DNA from: Chytridium lagenaria
Lineage: Eukaryota; Chytridiomycota; Chytridiomycetes; Chytridiales; Chytridiaceae
Direction of reading: 5' to 3'
DNA length: 64,000 nucleotides
Assembly: GCA_025449115.1 (NCBI GenBank)
Contig: JAHLKC010000053.1
Location: 172,385-236,384 of the forward strand
The translations under genes were made by a program, and so were the position numbers. Below are positions 23,501-35,274 of this stretch, in pieces (position 1 is the stretch's first letter; each line of letters starts with the position of its first letter). The notes beneath the pieces were generated by a model. That model worked only from the letters and a program-made list of their open reading frames with translations. It did no database searches and was not told where the DNA came from.

Positions 23501-26500
23501 AGGGCATAAAAAACATACAAAATGACTGAATACTGTCAGGCTGAAAGGGTGTCAACGAAATGTGGAGGTTTGGCAGAGAACACTCCGTGTTCGTGCGCTC
23601 GTGCTCTCTCCAAGGGAAGATTCCGTGATGTGGATCAAATTCGCCAACTTATGCCGGAAGAGCGGCCGTCTCTCTTTCGTACAATACTTTGGCAGGACTT
23701 CTCAGCAACCAGGCTCGAGATCTTGGAGTCCTCGATATGTTAAATAATCCGCCAAATGTTATATACGCCTGTCTGAAACATACTTGGGCTTCTGGCGTTC
23801 GTGACCATGCTTTAAATCAGATGAGAGATCTCACCAACATGATGGTCGATACTCTTGGGATCACCACAATGAGTGACATAGTGACGCAGGTGGAGCAAAG
23901 CAGGAATGACCCGCGGAAGACTGGATTGTTAAGGCTTTTGGCGAGGTGTTATTTAAAATTAGGAGACTGGCAGAGTGGTCTTCAGGAAGAGCTGAATGAG
24001 GTATGTTTTGCCCTTATATCGCTGAATATTGCCTTTTTGCTTTGTTTTGATATATTTGTTAGAATGCTATACCGGAAATCCTTCGTTCATATTCTGCAGC
24101 CACATGCTGTGATAAGGATTGGTATAAAGCATGGCACCGGTGGGCGATGGCCAACTTTAAAGCTTTGTCGTATTTTGAAGCGCAAAGCGAGACTGTTCCC
24201 GCGCAGGTTCTTATCACGTACCTTGTCCCTTCTTTACATGGTAAGGGTGTGTAATTGGTGCCACGCTAATAACATGTATAGGATTCTTCCAGTCCATTGC
24301 TCTCTCCAAATATAGTTCACTGCAAGACACCCTTAGGTTGCTGACCCTTTGGTTTAAGTATGCGTCACGACAAGAAGTGAATATGGCTGTTGGCGATGGT
24401 TTGAAACGTGTAACTTTGGATACATGGCTTCAAGTTATCCCTCAGGTGATTATAATTTAAATTGTTCTAAATTGTAATTCGTTAACAACTATGTATTAAT
24501 CTATCTTTTGGTACCCACTTTAATACTGTGCGAAGCTCATCGCGAGAATTCATGAAAGCCATCCTCAGGAATTAATCCATCAGATTTTGACAAACGTTGG
24601 CAAATATCACCCTCAAGCGCTCGTCTTTTCTTTGACAGTTGCTTCAAAGTCTCCTGTGGCTGCTCGAAAAGAGGCCGCTATAAAGATAATGGAGAAAATT
24701 CAAGTACATAGCGCATCTCTAGTTGAGCAGGTATGTATGGCATTTTTTTTTTTTCTGCAGCATGAAATCTTGTTCATATGATCTTAACGCTTGTCTTTCT
24801 GTAGGCTGTTCTTGTCAGTGAAGAATTGATTCGAGTGTCAATCTTATGGGAGGAGGTTGTGGTATGAGGGTCTTGAAGACGCATCGCGGTATTATTATCA
24901 GGATAGGAATCCTGTTAAAATGATGTCTACCCTCACTCCACTTCAACATCTACTAGATCAGGTACTCCGAAACCGTCTCTTTGCCCATGCATCGTAATGC
25001 CTTTTGCTAAAATTTTCTTTTTCCATTAGGGTCCCTCAACAAGGAGTGAAGAAGAGTTTGTGAGAGAGTTCGCGGGAGACCTGGTACTGGCTTATGAGTT
25101 TTGCTCACGGCCGAATGCTGGTAGACGAGAGTACGACCAAGCCTGGAATATTTATTCTAAAGTACGTATGTTGCATTTTTTCAGTTATGCCAATTTGTTT
25201 AACTCTGAACACAATTTGCCTTTGGTTTGTTTTGAGAACAGGTTTTCCGAAAGCTTCATCGATCCTTCCGAAGCTAACGCAGATTGAGCTGCGGCACGTA
25301 TCACCAAGACTTCTAGCGGCGAGAGATCTGCAAATTGCTGTTCCTGGTAAACACTTTTCTCCTCGTAAAATGATTATGATTTAACTTTTGTCTCTTCAAA
25401 GGAACATATAAAAGTGGCGAGCCTGTCATCGGAATCGGCTCATTCTCGCCATCACTCTCTGTGTTTTCGTCCAAGCAAAGGCCTCGAAAGCTCGTTATCC
25501 GAGGAAGCAATGGAACGGATTACCAATTTTTGCTAAAAGGTAACCGTAATGCTGCAAACATATTTTCTAAATTACTCTGTAGGGCATGAAGACCTTCGGC
25601 AAGATGAACGAGTAATGCAGCTCTTTGGCCTCGTCAACACCCTGCTAAGCGATGACCATGAGACATTTAAGCGGCACTTGGATATTGAGCGCTATGCTGT
25701 TATCCCGCTATCACCAAAACTCTGGGTTGATAGGATGGGTTCCCAATTGTGATACAATTCATAGCCTTATCAAGGAATATCGTGAAAGTTTTGGAATATT
25801 GCTAAATATCGAACATCGTCTTATGCTTGAGGTAATGGACCTGATAGATTCTACTTTTTCTGACAATTATATAGATCGCACCGGACTACGATAATCTTAC
25901 GCTGTTACAAAAAGTGGAGGTTTTTGAGGCCGCACTGAGTCAGGTCTCTGGCAATGATTTAAAGAAAATAACGTGGCTGAAGAGCAAGAACTCTGAGGTT
26001 AGTAAATTTTACAGTGCCTTGGTATTGATATAAGCTGAATTAAAGGTGTGGCTCGACCGAAGAACAAATTACACTCGGTCTCTTGCAGTGATGTCGATGG
26101 TTGGCTATATTCTTGGTCTCGGTGATCGGCATCCTTCGAACTTAATGATGGACCGTCTTTCCGGAAAGATTGTTCATATTGATTTTGGAGATTGCTTCGA
26201 GGTAGGGTCTTATATTGAAATCAAAACCATCTCACATAGCCAAGGTCGCAATGCATCGCGAAAAGTTTCCCGAAAAAGTTCCTTTCCGCCTCACCAGAAT
26301 GCTGATTAAGGCTATGGAAGTTAGTGGGATTGAAGGAAACTTCCGCATCACCTCGGAACACGTCATGAGGGTTCTGAGAGAGAATAAGGACAGCGTGATG
26401 GCTGTTTTAGAAGCTTTCGTATATGACCCCCTTCTTAACTGGAGGTTACTTCATACGCTAGCCCAGATATTGGTGAGTTGTAGTAAAAAGCTTTGCTTGC

Positions 26501-27227
26501 TTTCTTTCTTTCTTTCTTTCTTTCTTTTTTTTTTTTTTTGAAATACTCGCTCAACTATATATTTAATTTGGCAGAGGGTACTCCTGTTTCAATGAGAGGT
26601 ATGGAGCGTGGGTTTGGAAACAAGTTTATCCTCATTTTTATTATTTTTACGTTTCGCATGTATTAGAAGCACAAGAGACTGGATCTCCTTCCCGCCGAAG
26701 ACATCGGGCAAACGAAAATGATCTAATCATTGGTAGCTTAATTTTCTTAGAAAATGCGTCTAGCAGTTGAACTAACGAAAATTAATTTTAGACGAGGATC
26801 GCTCCGGAAGGCCGGAAGGCCTCAATTCTAAAGCCATCTCTGTTCTCAATCGGGTTTCAAACAAATTGAGCGGTAAGTATTTTTTTAATTTTACAAAGTA
26901 ACATCAGAGACACTTTCTAATGCGTTGTTGTCTTTGAAAAGGACGAGATTTCCGAACACCGAACGCGCTGGATGTCTCTTCACAGGTCCAGAGACTTATT
27001 CTGCAGGCAACATCCATCGAAAATCTATGCCCGGTTGGTACCTTTTTCCCTTTTTTTTCACTCGCTGCTAAACAGTAACCCCGCATATGCTTACCAATTT
27101 TGCTATCTTCACTCCGGCCTCCTACGCAGAGCTACATTGGCTGGGTAAGTACGATCTATGTTCCTTGTTCCAATAGAATCTTTTTAATGTTCTTTTTTTT
27201 GATTCTTCCTAGTGCCCATTTTGGTGA
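17591..27227 (+). CDS. TOR: TOR serine/threonine protein kinase (PIKK family)
   Basis: Catalytic subunit of TOR complex 1 and/or 2, the nutrient-sensing growth kinase. Domains in order: N-terminal HEAT repeats (17591 to about 22000, for example [15 protein letters not shown] and [18 protein letters not shown]); FAT (about 22230-24780); FRB (about 24810-25260) with [13 protein letters not shown]3K-like kinase (about 25400-26560) with [19 protein letters not shown], catalytic loop GDRHPSN at 26121-26141 and DFG at 26181-26189; and FATC ending YIGW / CPFW, the last exon being split by an intron just before TGCCCATTTTGG. Stop TGA at 27225-27227. The FRB serine equivalent to human Ser2035 is present, as are the conserved Trp and Phe, so FKBP-rapamycin binding is predicted. 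There are more than 20 short introns. Three single-base insertions break otherwise perfect motifs: A-run 20319-20325, TT at 24857-24858, and A-run 25716-25719. The first exon with the start codon was not located; 17591 is the first recognisable exon. Confidence 0.97.
26500..26540 (+). repeat. TTTC microsatellite and poly-T in a TOR intron
   Basis: A TTTC tandem run passes into a poly-T run, inside the intron that separates the kinase-domain end from the FATC-proximal exons. Confidence 0.85.
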
Positions 27228-27619
27228 TCCCCGCATATACCCAAGCCAGGATACTTTTACATCATTTTGGCGTAATGACCGTTTCATCAGCATTTTCATA
27301 CATCACAAAACGTAATATATTATTTTGGACCGAAAGTCAGTGTTTATTTGTCCATCACCTGCATCAGTAATTGTCCGAACCTCGTGACATCGTGGTGCAC
27401 TGCATTTATTGACAGGTTCGCGCTGTAAGCTCGCTGCTGGACTCGCCGTTACTGCTGGAAGATAACGCACAAACGACTTTTGCATTAGTTTGCGAATACT
27501 TTATTGCTATTAAGGACGAATTGCTATTAAGGACGAAAGTGGGTCGGGGTTTAATTGGATTACTTGTCAAGTTTTTCGGTTGAGACGACAGCACACCTCC
27601 GCCAACGACAATAGCAAGC
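27228..27619. other. Intergenic, TOR to selenoprotein-H-like gene
   Basis: About 390 bp between two genes in the same direction. It contains a short local duplication, ATTGCTATTAAGGACGAA, repeated twice in tandem near 27500-27535. No gene seen. Confidence 0.5.
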
Positions 27620-28664
27620 ATGCCGGTGAGTGGGCTGATACTTGCATACAGGCCATCACTGCTGTTCACGTTGTGATATAGCACCATTAAGCCCATTTGT
27701 TATGGAGTATAAACTACTCGGACTCTTAACACCGTTTTACGCTCCCATCGTTGATAGCCCAAGCGCAAGACCAACCCTGAAGATGACGGTGACCACCAAC
27801 CTAAGAGAGTAAGCACCAGGATTGCTGCTCAAAGCAAGGCGACCACCGATAAATCTGCAGCTGTTGCCAAGCCTAAGCCCGTCAAAAAGGTTGCTGCTTC
27901 AAAAGCAAAACTTGAGAAGAAACCCGCTGCAGAGAAGCAAGCTGCTGATAAAGAGGAGAAAGAAGAGGAGAAAGAAGAGGGGAAAGAAGAGGAGAAAGAA
28001 GAGGAGAAAGACGAAGAGAAAGAAGAGGAGGAGATGAAGGAGGAGGGGAAGAAGGAAACCAAGAAGGCGACCTCGAAGGAAACTAGTGAGGCAAAGGCAC
28101 AGAGCAGTGCGCTCTCGGTCTTTATTGAGCGACAGTGAGCATCTTTTCTAACCTCAGTTCTGTCTTTATGAGAGTAACCTGCTGAATTAATTAATCTAGG
28201 GATGGATGCTCGACTTACAAGGCGCAAGCCCTTCGTGTTAAGAGGGTAAATTCGGCTCCTGGTTTTATATATGCTAAACATGTACTCGTTCTAGGCGATT
28301 GAAAAAGCATACCCTGAAGTGAGCGTAGATATCAACCCTAAGAAGGCGCGCAAGAAGGCATTCCAGGTGGTCGTGGTAAACAAAGGAGAGGGTGAGGCAC
28401 CGCTATTTTCTGAAGCTCTTCCTCCCACCTTTTTTATTATTGAAAAGACCATGTTTTTATTAACTCTGGTGCTATCTACGTTACGGAGTTACTTGGTTCT
28501 ATCTCATCTTACCTTACTATGTTCGTTTTAAACTAACTACTTGTTTTGTTGTTTTTTTTGTAGAAACCACTGCCTGGTCTGGTTTTGAGAAGGAACCGCG
28601 GGCCGCAAAGTTCCCCAAGGACGATGAAGTTGTGAATCTTCTAAAGGACCACATCAAGGCTTGA
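27620..28664 (+). CDS. Selenoprotein H-like protein (Cys form) with Lys/Glu-rich N-terminal tail
   Basis: Thioredoxin-like Rdx family, selenoprotein H branch, a nuclear redox protein in animals. Exon 1 is only ATGCCG (27620-27625); after an intron to 27757 the protein continues as MPPKRKTNP..., a basic nuclear-type tail. A long repetitive Lys/Glu stretch (27940-28050) follows. The domain starts at FIERQDGCSTYKAQALRV after an intron ending in TAG at about 28199, and runs through KAYPEVSVDINPKKARKKAF to WSGFEKEPRAAKFPKDDEVV. Stop at 28662-28664. An ungapped alignment by eye to the animal domain places the Cys of GCSTY at the selenocysteine position of CxxU, while the first Cys is replaced by Gln. 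The gene is intact, with all four introns GT-AG. The redox role is inference from family. Confidence 0.84.
27940..28050 (+). repeat. GAA/GAG-rich coding microsatellite
   Basis: An imperfect AAAGAAGAGGAG-type tandem repeat encodes alternating Lys and Glu runs inside the selenoprotein-H-like gene. It keeps the reading frame. Confidence 0.85.
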
Positions 28665-28838
28665 TCTCAGAAATACAATACCCATTCCATTTTATTTTTT
28701 TAGTAAACATATATAGTTTTTGTCCACTTTGTTACTTGTAACTTCGAATCATTTCGATGGACGAAAATTCTTTATGAACTTCATGGAAAAAAAACTAGTA
28801 CAGCAGTGTTAATATTTATTTTTAAGTCTTCACTTTTA

Positions 28839-31800
28839 TTATTGTGGAAGTCTTTGAATGCAAAACGAACTTTCGTCAAAGCTCAATAATGACGCTCCAT
28901 CCTCGGATACTCTAAATTGTATCTTGGAGAACACTTTATGCGGCTCAACAATGCCGCTTTGTAGGTCTAGAATTCTTAACTCAAACGCTACGTCTCCGGA
29001 CCCCATCCCTGACATGGCATTCGTTATCACCCTCTCCTTTCCCTCTGTCGACGGAATCGGCCTCCATACCATCTGATCGCGGTTCTTAAGAAGAACGGAA
29101 GATATGCAATCGGGTATTCTCCAGAGAGCCTTCCCAGTCTTTCCTTCAAAGCAAATAACATAATTATCGATCTTGACGATGACGCGTCCAGATGTCGGCG
29201 ACATGTAAAGCAGATTGCCTGGATCTTTCACCCATAATAAAGACTTTGTTCGCAAGTCCCACGCCTGAAGTTTGTTCGCCGTCAAAGTCTCTGTAGCTTC
29301 AAATACAAACAGTTCATCATTCGACGTGAACATCTGCTCATATCTCCCACATTCTGCTGCAATCTTGGCTGGTGGCATTTCCGCATTTAAATCCGTCCAC
29401 CCTCGCAATATCATTCGACCCCATATCCAGCACATGTATCCCATTATTTCCAAACACCGCAAGATCAAGCGAGCCTGGCAACAGCCGCATCACAGCCCTA
29501 TCCACCCATCCCGCCGATATCTTCACAATCTGGCTCACGCTCTCCGTCTCCTCCACATACCTCCAGATCATCGCGTTTCCCCACTGATCTGATGTAGCAA
29601 ACACATCTAAACCGGACTTATCCCCTAGATTCGTCCATCCCATCCCCTCAACCTCCCAAACGCGTTCCCCGCTTGCCGTCACGTATAATCCAATGTTGCT
29701 TGTCATTTTTTCAGTATCTATCTCCTGGGCCATCATCCGCTTAGATGACGTCGATATCCCAAGAAAGCTTGCTGAAATCTTCACAACTTCCCTCCAACCA
29801 TCAATTTCCCACACTATTGTTTTGGGATTCCCTTTACGATCCGCCGAAACTGATATAAAATGCCGTTGATCAGGTACCATCACCATTTGAAACACCGTAC
29901 TTTTTGAATGTCCCGCGATCAGAGTCCTATCTAGTCTAACAGGCTCCCACACTTCTCCTTCCAGCCCATACACACGGATTTCACCATTTCCATGTCCCGT
30001 TAAAAACCAATGCCTAACCCTCAAAAAACTAAATGCAAGTTCCCGACTCAAATCTCTCGGTTTTTCAAGCACTTTAACAATTTCTAAAACCCTCACATTT
30101 TTATCTTCAAATGCGCCGCAAACTAATCCAGAAGAGATGGTGGATGATGTGGATGGGGCGGCAATGACGGGACATTCGGCCAATCTTCCGGTTGTCGCGT
30201 CGAGGAATTGGAGAGTCCCCTTTTTCAAACGCCGGGACGATAAAACCGGCTTCCCATCTTCCACAAAGAACGCATCAACAAGAGGTTTAGTTATATCGCA
30301 ACGTTCTTCCGACCAGTCGTCAATCCGAGTTGCAGAGCATTTAAACGTTTCGGCGTTCCAACATATAACAGTTGGGATGATAACCGCAACAATAAAATCC
30401 CCGATATGCGCAAAGAACGCGTCCTGCATATGCGGACTAGTAGAACCCATCACTAACGACGAGGATATCTCAATATGTATTTCCGGCGATGTCCTCAAAA
30501 TTTTCCCCGACCTTGCATTCCATTCCGTCAGCACAAGTACCTCAAAAATTGGGCCTGAGCGATTTTCCGTCATCGATAGAGCCTTCATACTGTAAAGCTG
30601 ATCGATATGACGTCCTTCCAAAATCTGAAACGTTGCTTTTTTTTCCAAAAATCGGCTAACAACTTCGGGTCGGAAAAAGCCTCCATCAACTTCTTCAAAA
30701 ACATGCAAACACGATGCGTTCTCAAGGTCCCACACACAAGTCCGTGGACTTCGATGTGGAATCTGAACGAATTCGAGGGTTGCAATGAGTCTCGTCCCAG
30801 TAATGGCTTTGATGCTTACAATCTTGTTATCGCGGGAAAGTTTGGAGATGGATTCTGTCCCCGCCTCCCCGACTCTCCCCATTTCCAGGAAAAATTTAGT
30901 AGATTTATCAATGGAGACAGCGAAATAAACACCGTCATCACTGACCGCCCAAGAGGGACACAATCCCGTTGCAATCGTGGCAATCTTTTTTCTCAACCAT
31001 ATTATACAAGTATATCCCGTAGTACTTGCTCTCAATAATGACGCTACTCCCAAAAAATTTGACGGAAATATTCTCCGTGTTCGCTTTAGGCAAAACTTGA
31101 GCATCTAAACACCGCTGCCTCATATCCCAAACCTTCACAACGCCGGAATTTGTCACAGACAGAAAAGCCTCCCCATCAAGACAGTCCGTTACAAGTCCAA
31201 TGGCGCCATCATTCGTATCCCAAACTGTTCCCTGACACGTCCTTACATCCCACAATCCAACTCTCCCATCATCGAAACCCGCTAATATCTTCTGGCCTGA
31301 ATCTATCAACTTAACGCATGCGGCTTTTCCTGGTACGTCAATGCGCCCAATGCATGGTCCGAAATCGGCGTCAATAGGCGCGACGCGCATAAATATTTTT
31401 GGGCGACCACCAGTAATTTGCGATTCGACGATACTTGCTTGACGGACCACAGAGGTCAATGGTTGTTTTAGAGCTTGGACGTAGACCAAATCTGGGTATT
31501 TTTCGAGAAATGAGGAATCTTCGGATATCCATCTTTTAAAATCCAAAATTGATTTGCTGGGGGCGTCTCCGTGGCGACACATTTCGAGGAGTGGTAATAT
31601 TTCAAAAATGCTACCATCGCCAAGTTTAACGCGGGCTTCGACTGCTTCAAGCGTACCTAATGAGTCCGGTAAATACCTGTACAGTGCCAAAGAAACAGAT
31701 GAAAGGCAACGTACAGAGCTCTTCCACTAGGGCCGATACAATCTCTTTCGTAGGTTCCACCGCCAAAAGTTTCCCAAGTTGATATGCTCCTTCATGAACA

Positions 31801-34312
31801 CGTCGCTCATTTACGCTCCATCCTTTCCCCCCTTCCAAAAATAAGGCCTCTGCACAAAAATACTTTGCCAACTTTTTCCTCACATCTACTTCAACGCCTT
31901 TCAACCTCCCCGCGGCACATTCCCAAAATTGTCGATGATAGAATTGCAAACGTCCATTCCGCAATACCACGAAGTCACCCAACGATTGAATTGCACGACT
32001 GACAGGTAAACGAGGAATACGACGAAAGGGCGGCGTCCAGTATTTAAACTGTTCAGATAACACGTCGTCGTCGGTGCTCAATAAGTCAAGAAGCTCTGCT
32101 TCAGAAACCCCGTTTCGCGCAAACGTTATGTAAGCAAGAACAAAGGATCCAAGAACGCGACCACTGAATTTCTCAAGCCTTGAGAAGATGTAGTGTATAG
32201 CGGGTTCTGTGCCTTCCAGAAACGACAGATCTGTGAGGGTTTCGAATGACGCCACTTTTGAGGTGATGGAGGCGACGAGCTGCGGAAAAGTGGTGTTCCA
32301 ATTTTTCGAGGGCCGCAGTTATGCGGGTGTTAAGGTCTGGTTGTGTGAGTTTTGTATGCGCGGAAGAGAGGATGGACGTGAAGATCGATTTGGCGGATAC
32401 ACCGTCCAGGTTTGGGATAAGGATTGTAGGAACTTCGAGAATATTGAGACGGGTACTACACCCGTAATGGACGTCATCGGCATCAGGGATACAACTCAGC
32501 ACGAAAAAGACGTTCGGGTATTGCGTAGTGATTTTTGGGAGGAAATTGAGTTGGGTCCTAGCGTCATTCGAGGTTTGAAGTTGATCCAGGCTGTCGAGAA
32601 AATAACACTAACTTGATACCTTCGGGGATAAGTGTTAATGTTGTATGGAAGGCTTCAGTGAGTTGGATGTAGGTGCTGGAGGGACCGAGACGAGATGAGA
32701 GATCTTTTAGACGGGCTGTTGTTTCGGGATTGGGAAGTTGGGACAGGAGGATGGCGACGATTTGACAGCTTATGGAAGTGATGAGGTCACGGGCAGCGGC
32801 GCTGCGGAGATTTGTTCCACAGAAGCGGATAATGGTCCAAAAGGGTGATGAGGGCGGCTTACGAATCAACGTGGATGATATCTTTGCCATCAGAGCTGTC
32901 TTGCCGCTGCCAGACTTTCCGTTTAAGGTTATTGCATTCCTCTTTATTCTAATAATGGAGTTCAGGTTAATTGTGAAACAAAAAAGAAGGAATGCTTACC
33001 TTCTGCTCCACCCTTCAGCTTTCGCGTTAATCATCTCATTTATTTTCTCCAAAACGCTGTCAACCACTTCCTCTCTCCCCTCAAACCCTTCCGCCTTTTT
33101 CCTCCCCCATGCAATATGATGCACCCAGTCTTCTACATCCTCAACAGTCAGGTCCATTTCTTTAACCATCCTGTCCCATCCCGCGCAAACCTCCTCCGCC
33201 TTTTCAATCTCATCCCAACAACTTTCTCAAAAACCTTCCAATATTCATTCAAATACCCGTCTCAATTTCCGGTCCCTCACCAGTCGGTAAGCCAACCTGA
33301 ACCTCATTTACAACCCCACAAAATTCAAGCTCCCGTTTCATATGTCGATGCAACAACCTCGCTTTAGCATCCACTCTACCAGAATCATAATCTACATAAT
33401 CCTTGTACCGCGCATCACGAGTCATCTTTTCCATCGCGTCATCTAAGAACGAGCGCTTTACCCACGCCATCCTTCCAAACTCTCCTGTCGCCAGCGCAGC
33501 CCTTGTTTCCCAATGCGTGATGCTCAGTCCAAGGTCACCTGGTGTGCTATCGTTTCCCAAAACTTTTCATCGTCGTTCACAGCTGCAGCTATTAATTCGT
33601 AGCACTTTGCAACGTCCTCCCACATAGCGCCAGTGATAAGACGGTACCACCCATGTTCTCATCAAATCGGTAAACACGATCAAGTATCTCCCTTTTTTCT
33701 TCATCCACAAAGCGATGATTTATGACACGTTGCCACGTATCTGCGAAAAGCCAACGCGGAACAGACCTCCATCCGTATTTTTCGGATATCAAACTTATAA
33801 AAAACATGCCAACGGAAAGTTCTCGGCACTTTTGGAGCTCATCACAGCATATCTCCCATGTAAGATTTTCTTTAGCAGACGAGTCTTGGATCCCCAACGT
33901 AGTTCAACGAGTTGAAGGTCAATGTTTTTGCGGCGTGCTAAGTCTCTTTAGGGAGTTTTTGGAGTCAACACCCATGGCCCTGCGGAGAATTTCATTGCGT
34001 TCGCCTGCTGTGTCGGTGAAAGTGGAGGAGAGGAATATGCGGAGAGTTCGCGTGGGGAGATGGAGTGATGTGTTTGGAGAGTAGATTATAGAGTCGCCAG
34101 TGAGAAGGTTGAGTATAGTGGCTTTACTGATAAAGTCTGGTGGTGGAGTCAGAGGAAGGCGTTGGAAGTTTGAGTTTTGTTCTAAAGACGAGAGTCTAAG
34201 GTCAGGTAGCTTAGATAACTTTGGTATCTCTGATGCCGGTTTGATAGTGGTTGTAGTGGGAATCGGGGTATTTTCAGAATTCGGGCGGTATCGAGTCTTG
34301 CAAATTCAACAT
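28839..34312 (-). CDS. NWD1-like STAND NTPase: DUF4062, NACHT, winged helix, WD40 repeats
   Basis: Large signalling ATPase of the NWD/NPHP3-like group (NLR-like architecture). ATG at 34312 is the likely start (MLNLQDSIPPEF). The DUF4062 domain has LRIFLSSTFTDTAGERNEI (about 34050-33990), VELRWG and EICCDELQKC...SEKYGW (about 33850-33770). NACHT Walker A reads ITLNGKSGSGKTALMAK (about 32940-32890) and Walker B reads FLDSLDQL (about 32600-32575). A winged-helix-like segment follows: SFVLAYITFARNGVSEAEL (about 32150). From about 31400 down to 28839 there is a long WD40-type beta-propeller region, with GFDDGRVGLWDVR, NSGVVKVWDMRQ and TLTANKLQAWDLR. Frame changes fall at about 33930, 33888 (G run), 32599-32602 (A run), 30986-30991 (T run) and 29395, mostly homopolymers. 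An intron before the Walker A exon is clear. The gene is divergent from Listerin and convergent with the selenoprotein-H-like gene. Ligand and effector are unknown. Confidence 0.85.
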
Positions 34313-35274
34313 ATGGTCCTGAGCGTGCGATGCTGAATCTGAGGGTTCAACGTATCGTGAGTTTACTGTTTTTACTTAAGTATGGCAGTTAGGCGAGCCT
34401 CCAGTGTTTTACATTGACACCAACACTATTAGATCAGTGTAAAATACGCACCTGCGCCGATTTCCTGATCCCGCTCCACTCTTTCGTTCACTCCTCTATG
34501 ATCCAGTGCCTGTCCATTCTTCTCACCTCCACCTTACGAATTCCATCCCTCCCCTTGAATTCATTCCTTATCTTTGCATCGGAACCCTCCGCGGTAGAAG
34601 GGAGAATACTCTTCTCTGGAACAGCGTTCACCTTGATACACCGCAACCCATGCTTCCGCTGCAACGATCGTTTACAAACAAAATAAGGCCACCTTTGCGT
34701 GTGAAGGGGTGAAGGGGATGGAATATTCAGGTAAACACTAAGCGTTTGGGGATTTGATAACCCTTAGCTGACTCGAATCAGTACATGCACAGGATTTACT
34801 GTCAGTCACCATCAGCAAGAGCAGATATAGTCATATTTTTTATTCTTACACGCATCCGAAAATGATCCGCATCTTACTTTCACCATATCACCTATGAATG
34901 ACGCATTAAATGAATTGGCCTTTACAGAAGGCTAAATTGGATCAATCAGCTATTCTTTAACGTGTATCCATCCTCGTCAATCACCCGCTTATTAGCGGCG
35001 AAATTCAGCACGTTAATACGCGAGGACAGCCATTGCGGAAGATAGAAGGACTCTCCTGCGTATGCCGTGCTGCTGTCATTGGCATCGCGACACATTCACT
35101 TTCGGTGTTGTGGATGAGCCACTCTGCCCAAACCAAACCCCCGTCATCAATTTGACCGCGACAATTTCAAAATCCAATCTACCACCCATCCATCCATCCA
35201 TCCATCCATCCTCCATCCCTTCCTCAGAAACAGACGATTTTCGTCGTAAACTCAACGTAAATTAGCCTATAAAT
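34313..35274. promoter_or_regulatory. Divergent intergenic region between STAND NTPase and Listerin
   Basis: About 960 bp that must contain both promoters. A CATC microsatellite lies at 35187-35211, about 65 bp before the Listerin ATG. No supportable gene. Confidence 0.5.
35187..35211 (+). repeat. CATC microsatellite
   Basis: Six perfect tandem CATC units directly upstream of Listerin. Confidence 0.9.

Noticed and set aside
34414..34712. Short plus-strand ORFs between the STAND gene and Listerin
   Set aside because: Low-complexity chance frames in a divergent promoter region with no family resemblance.
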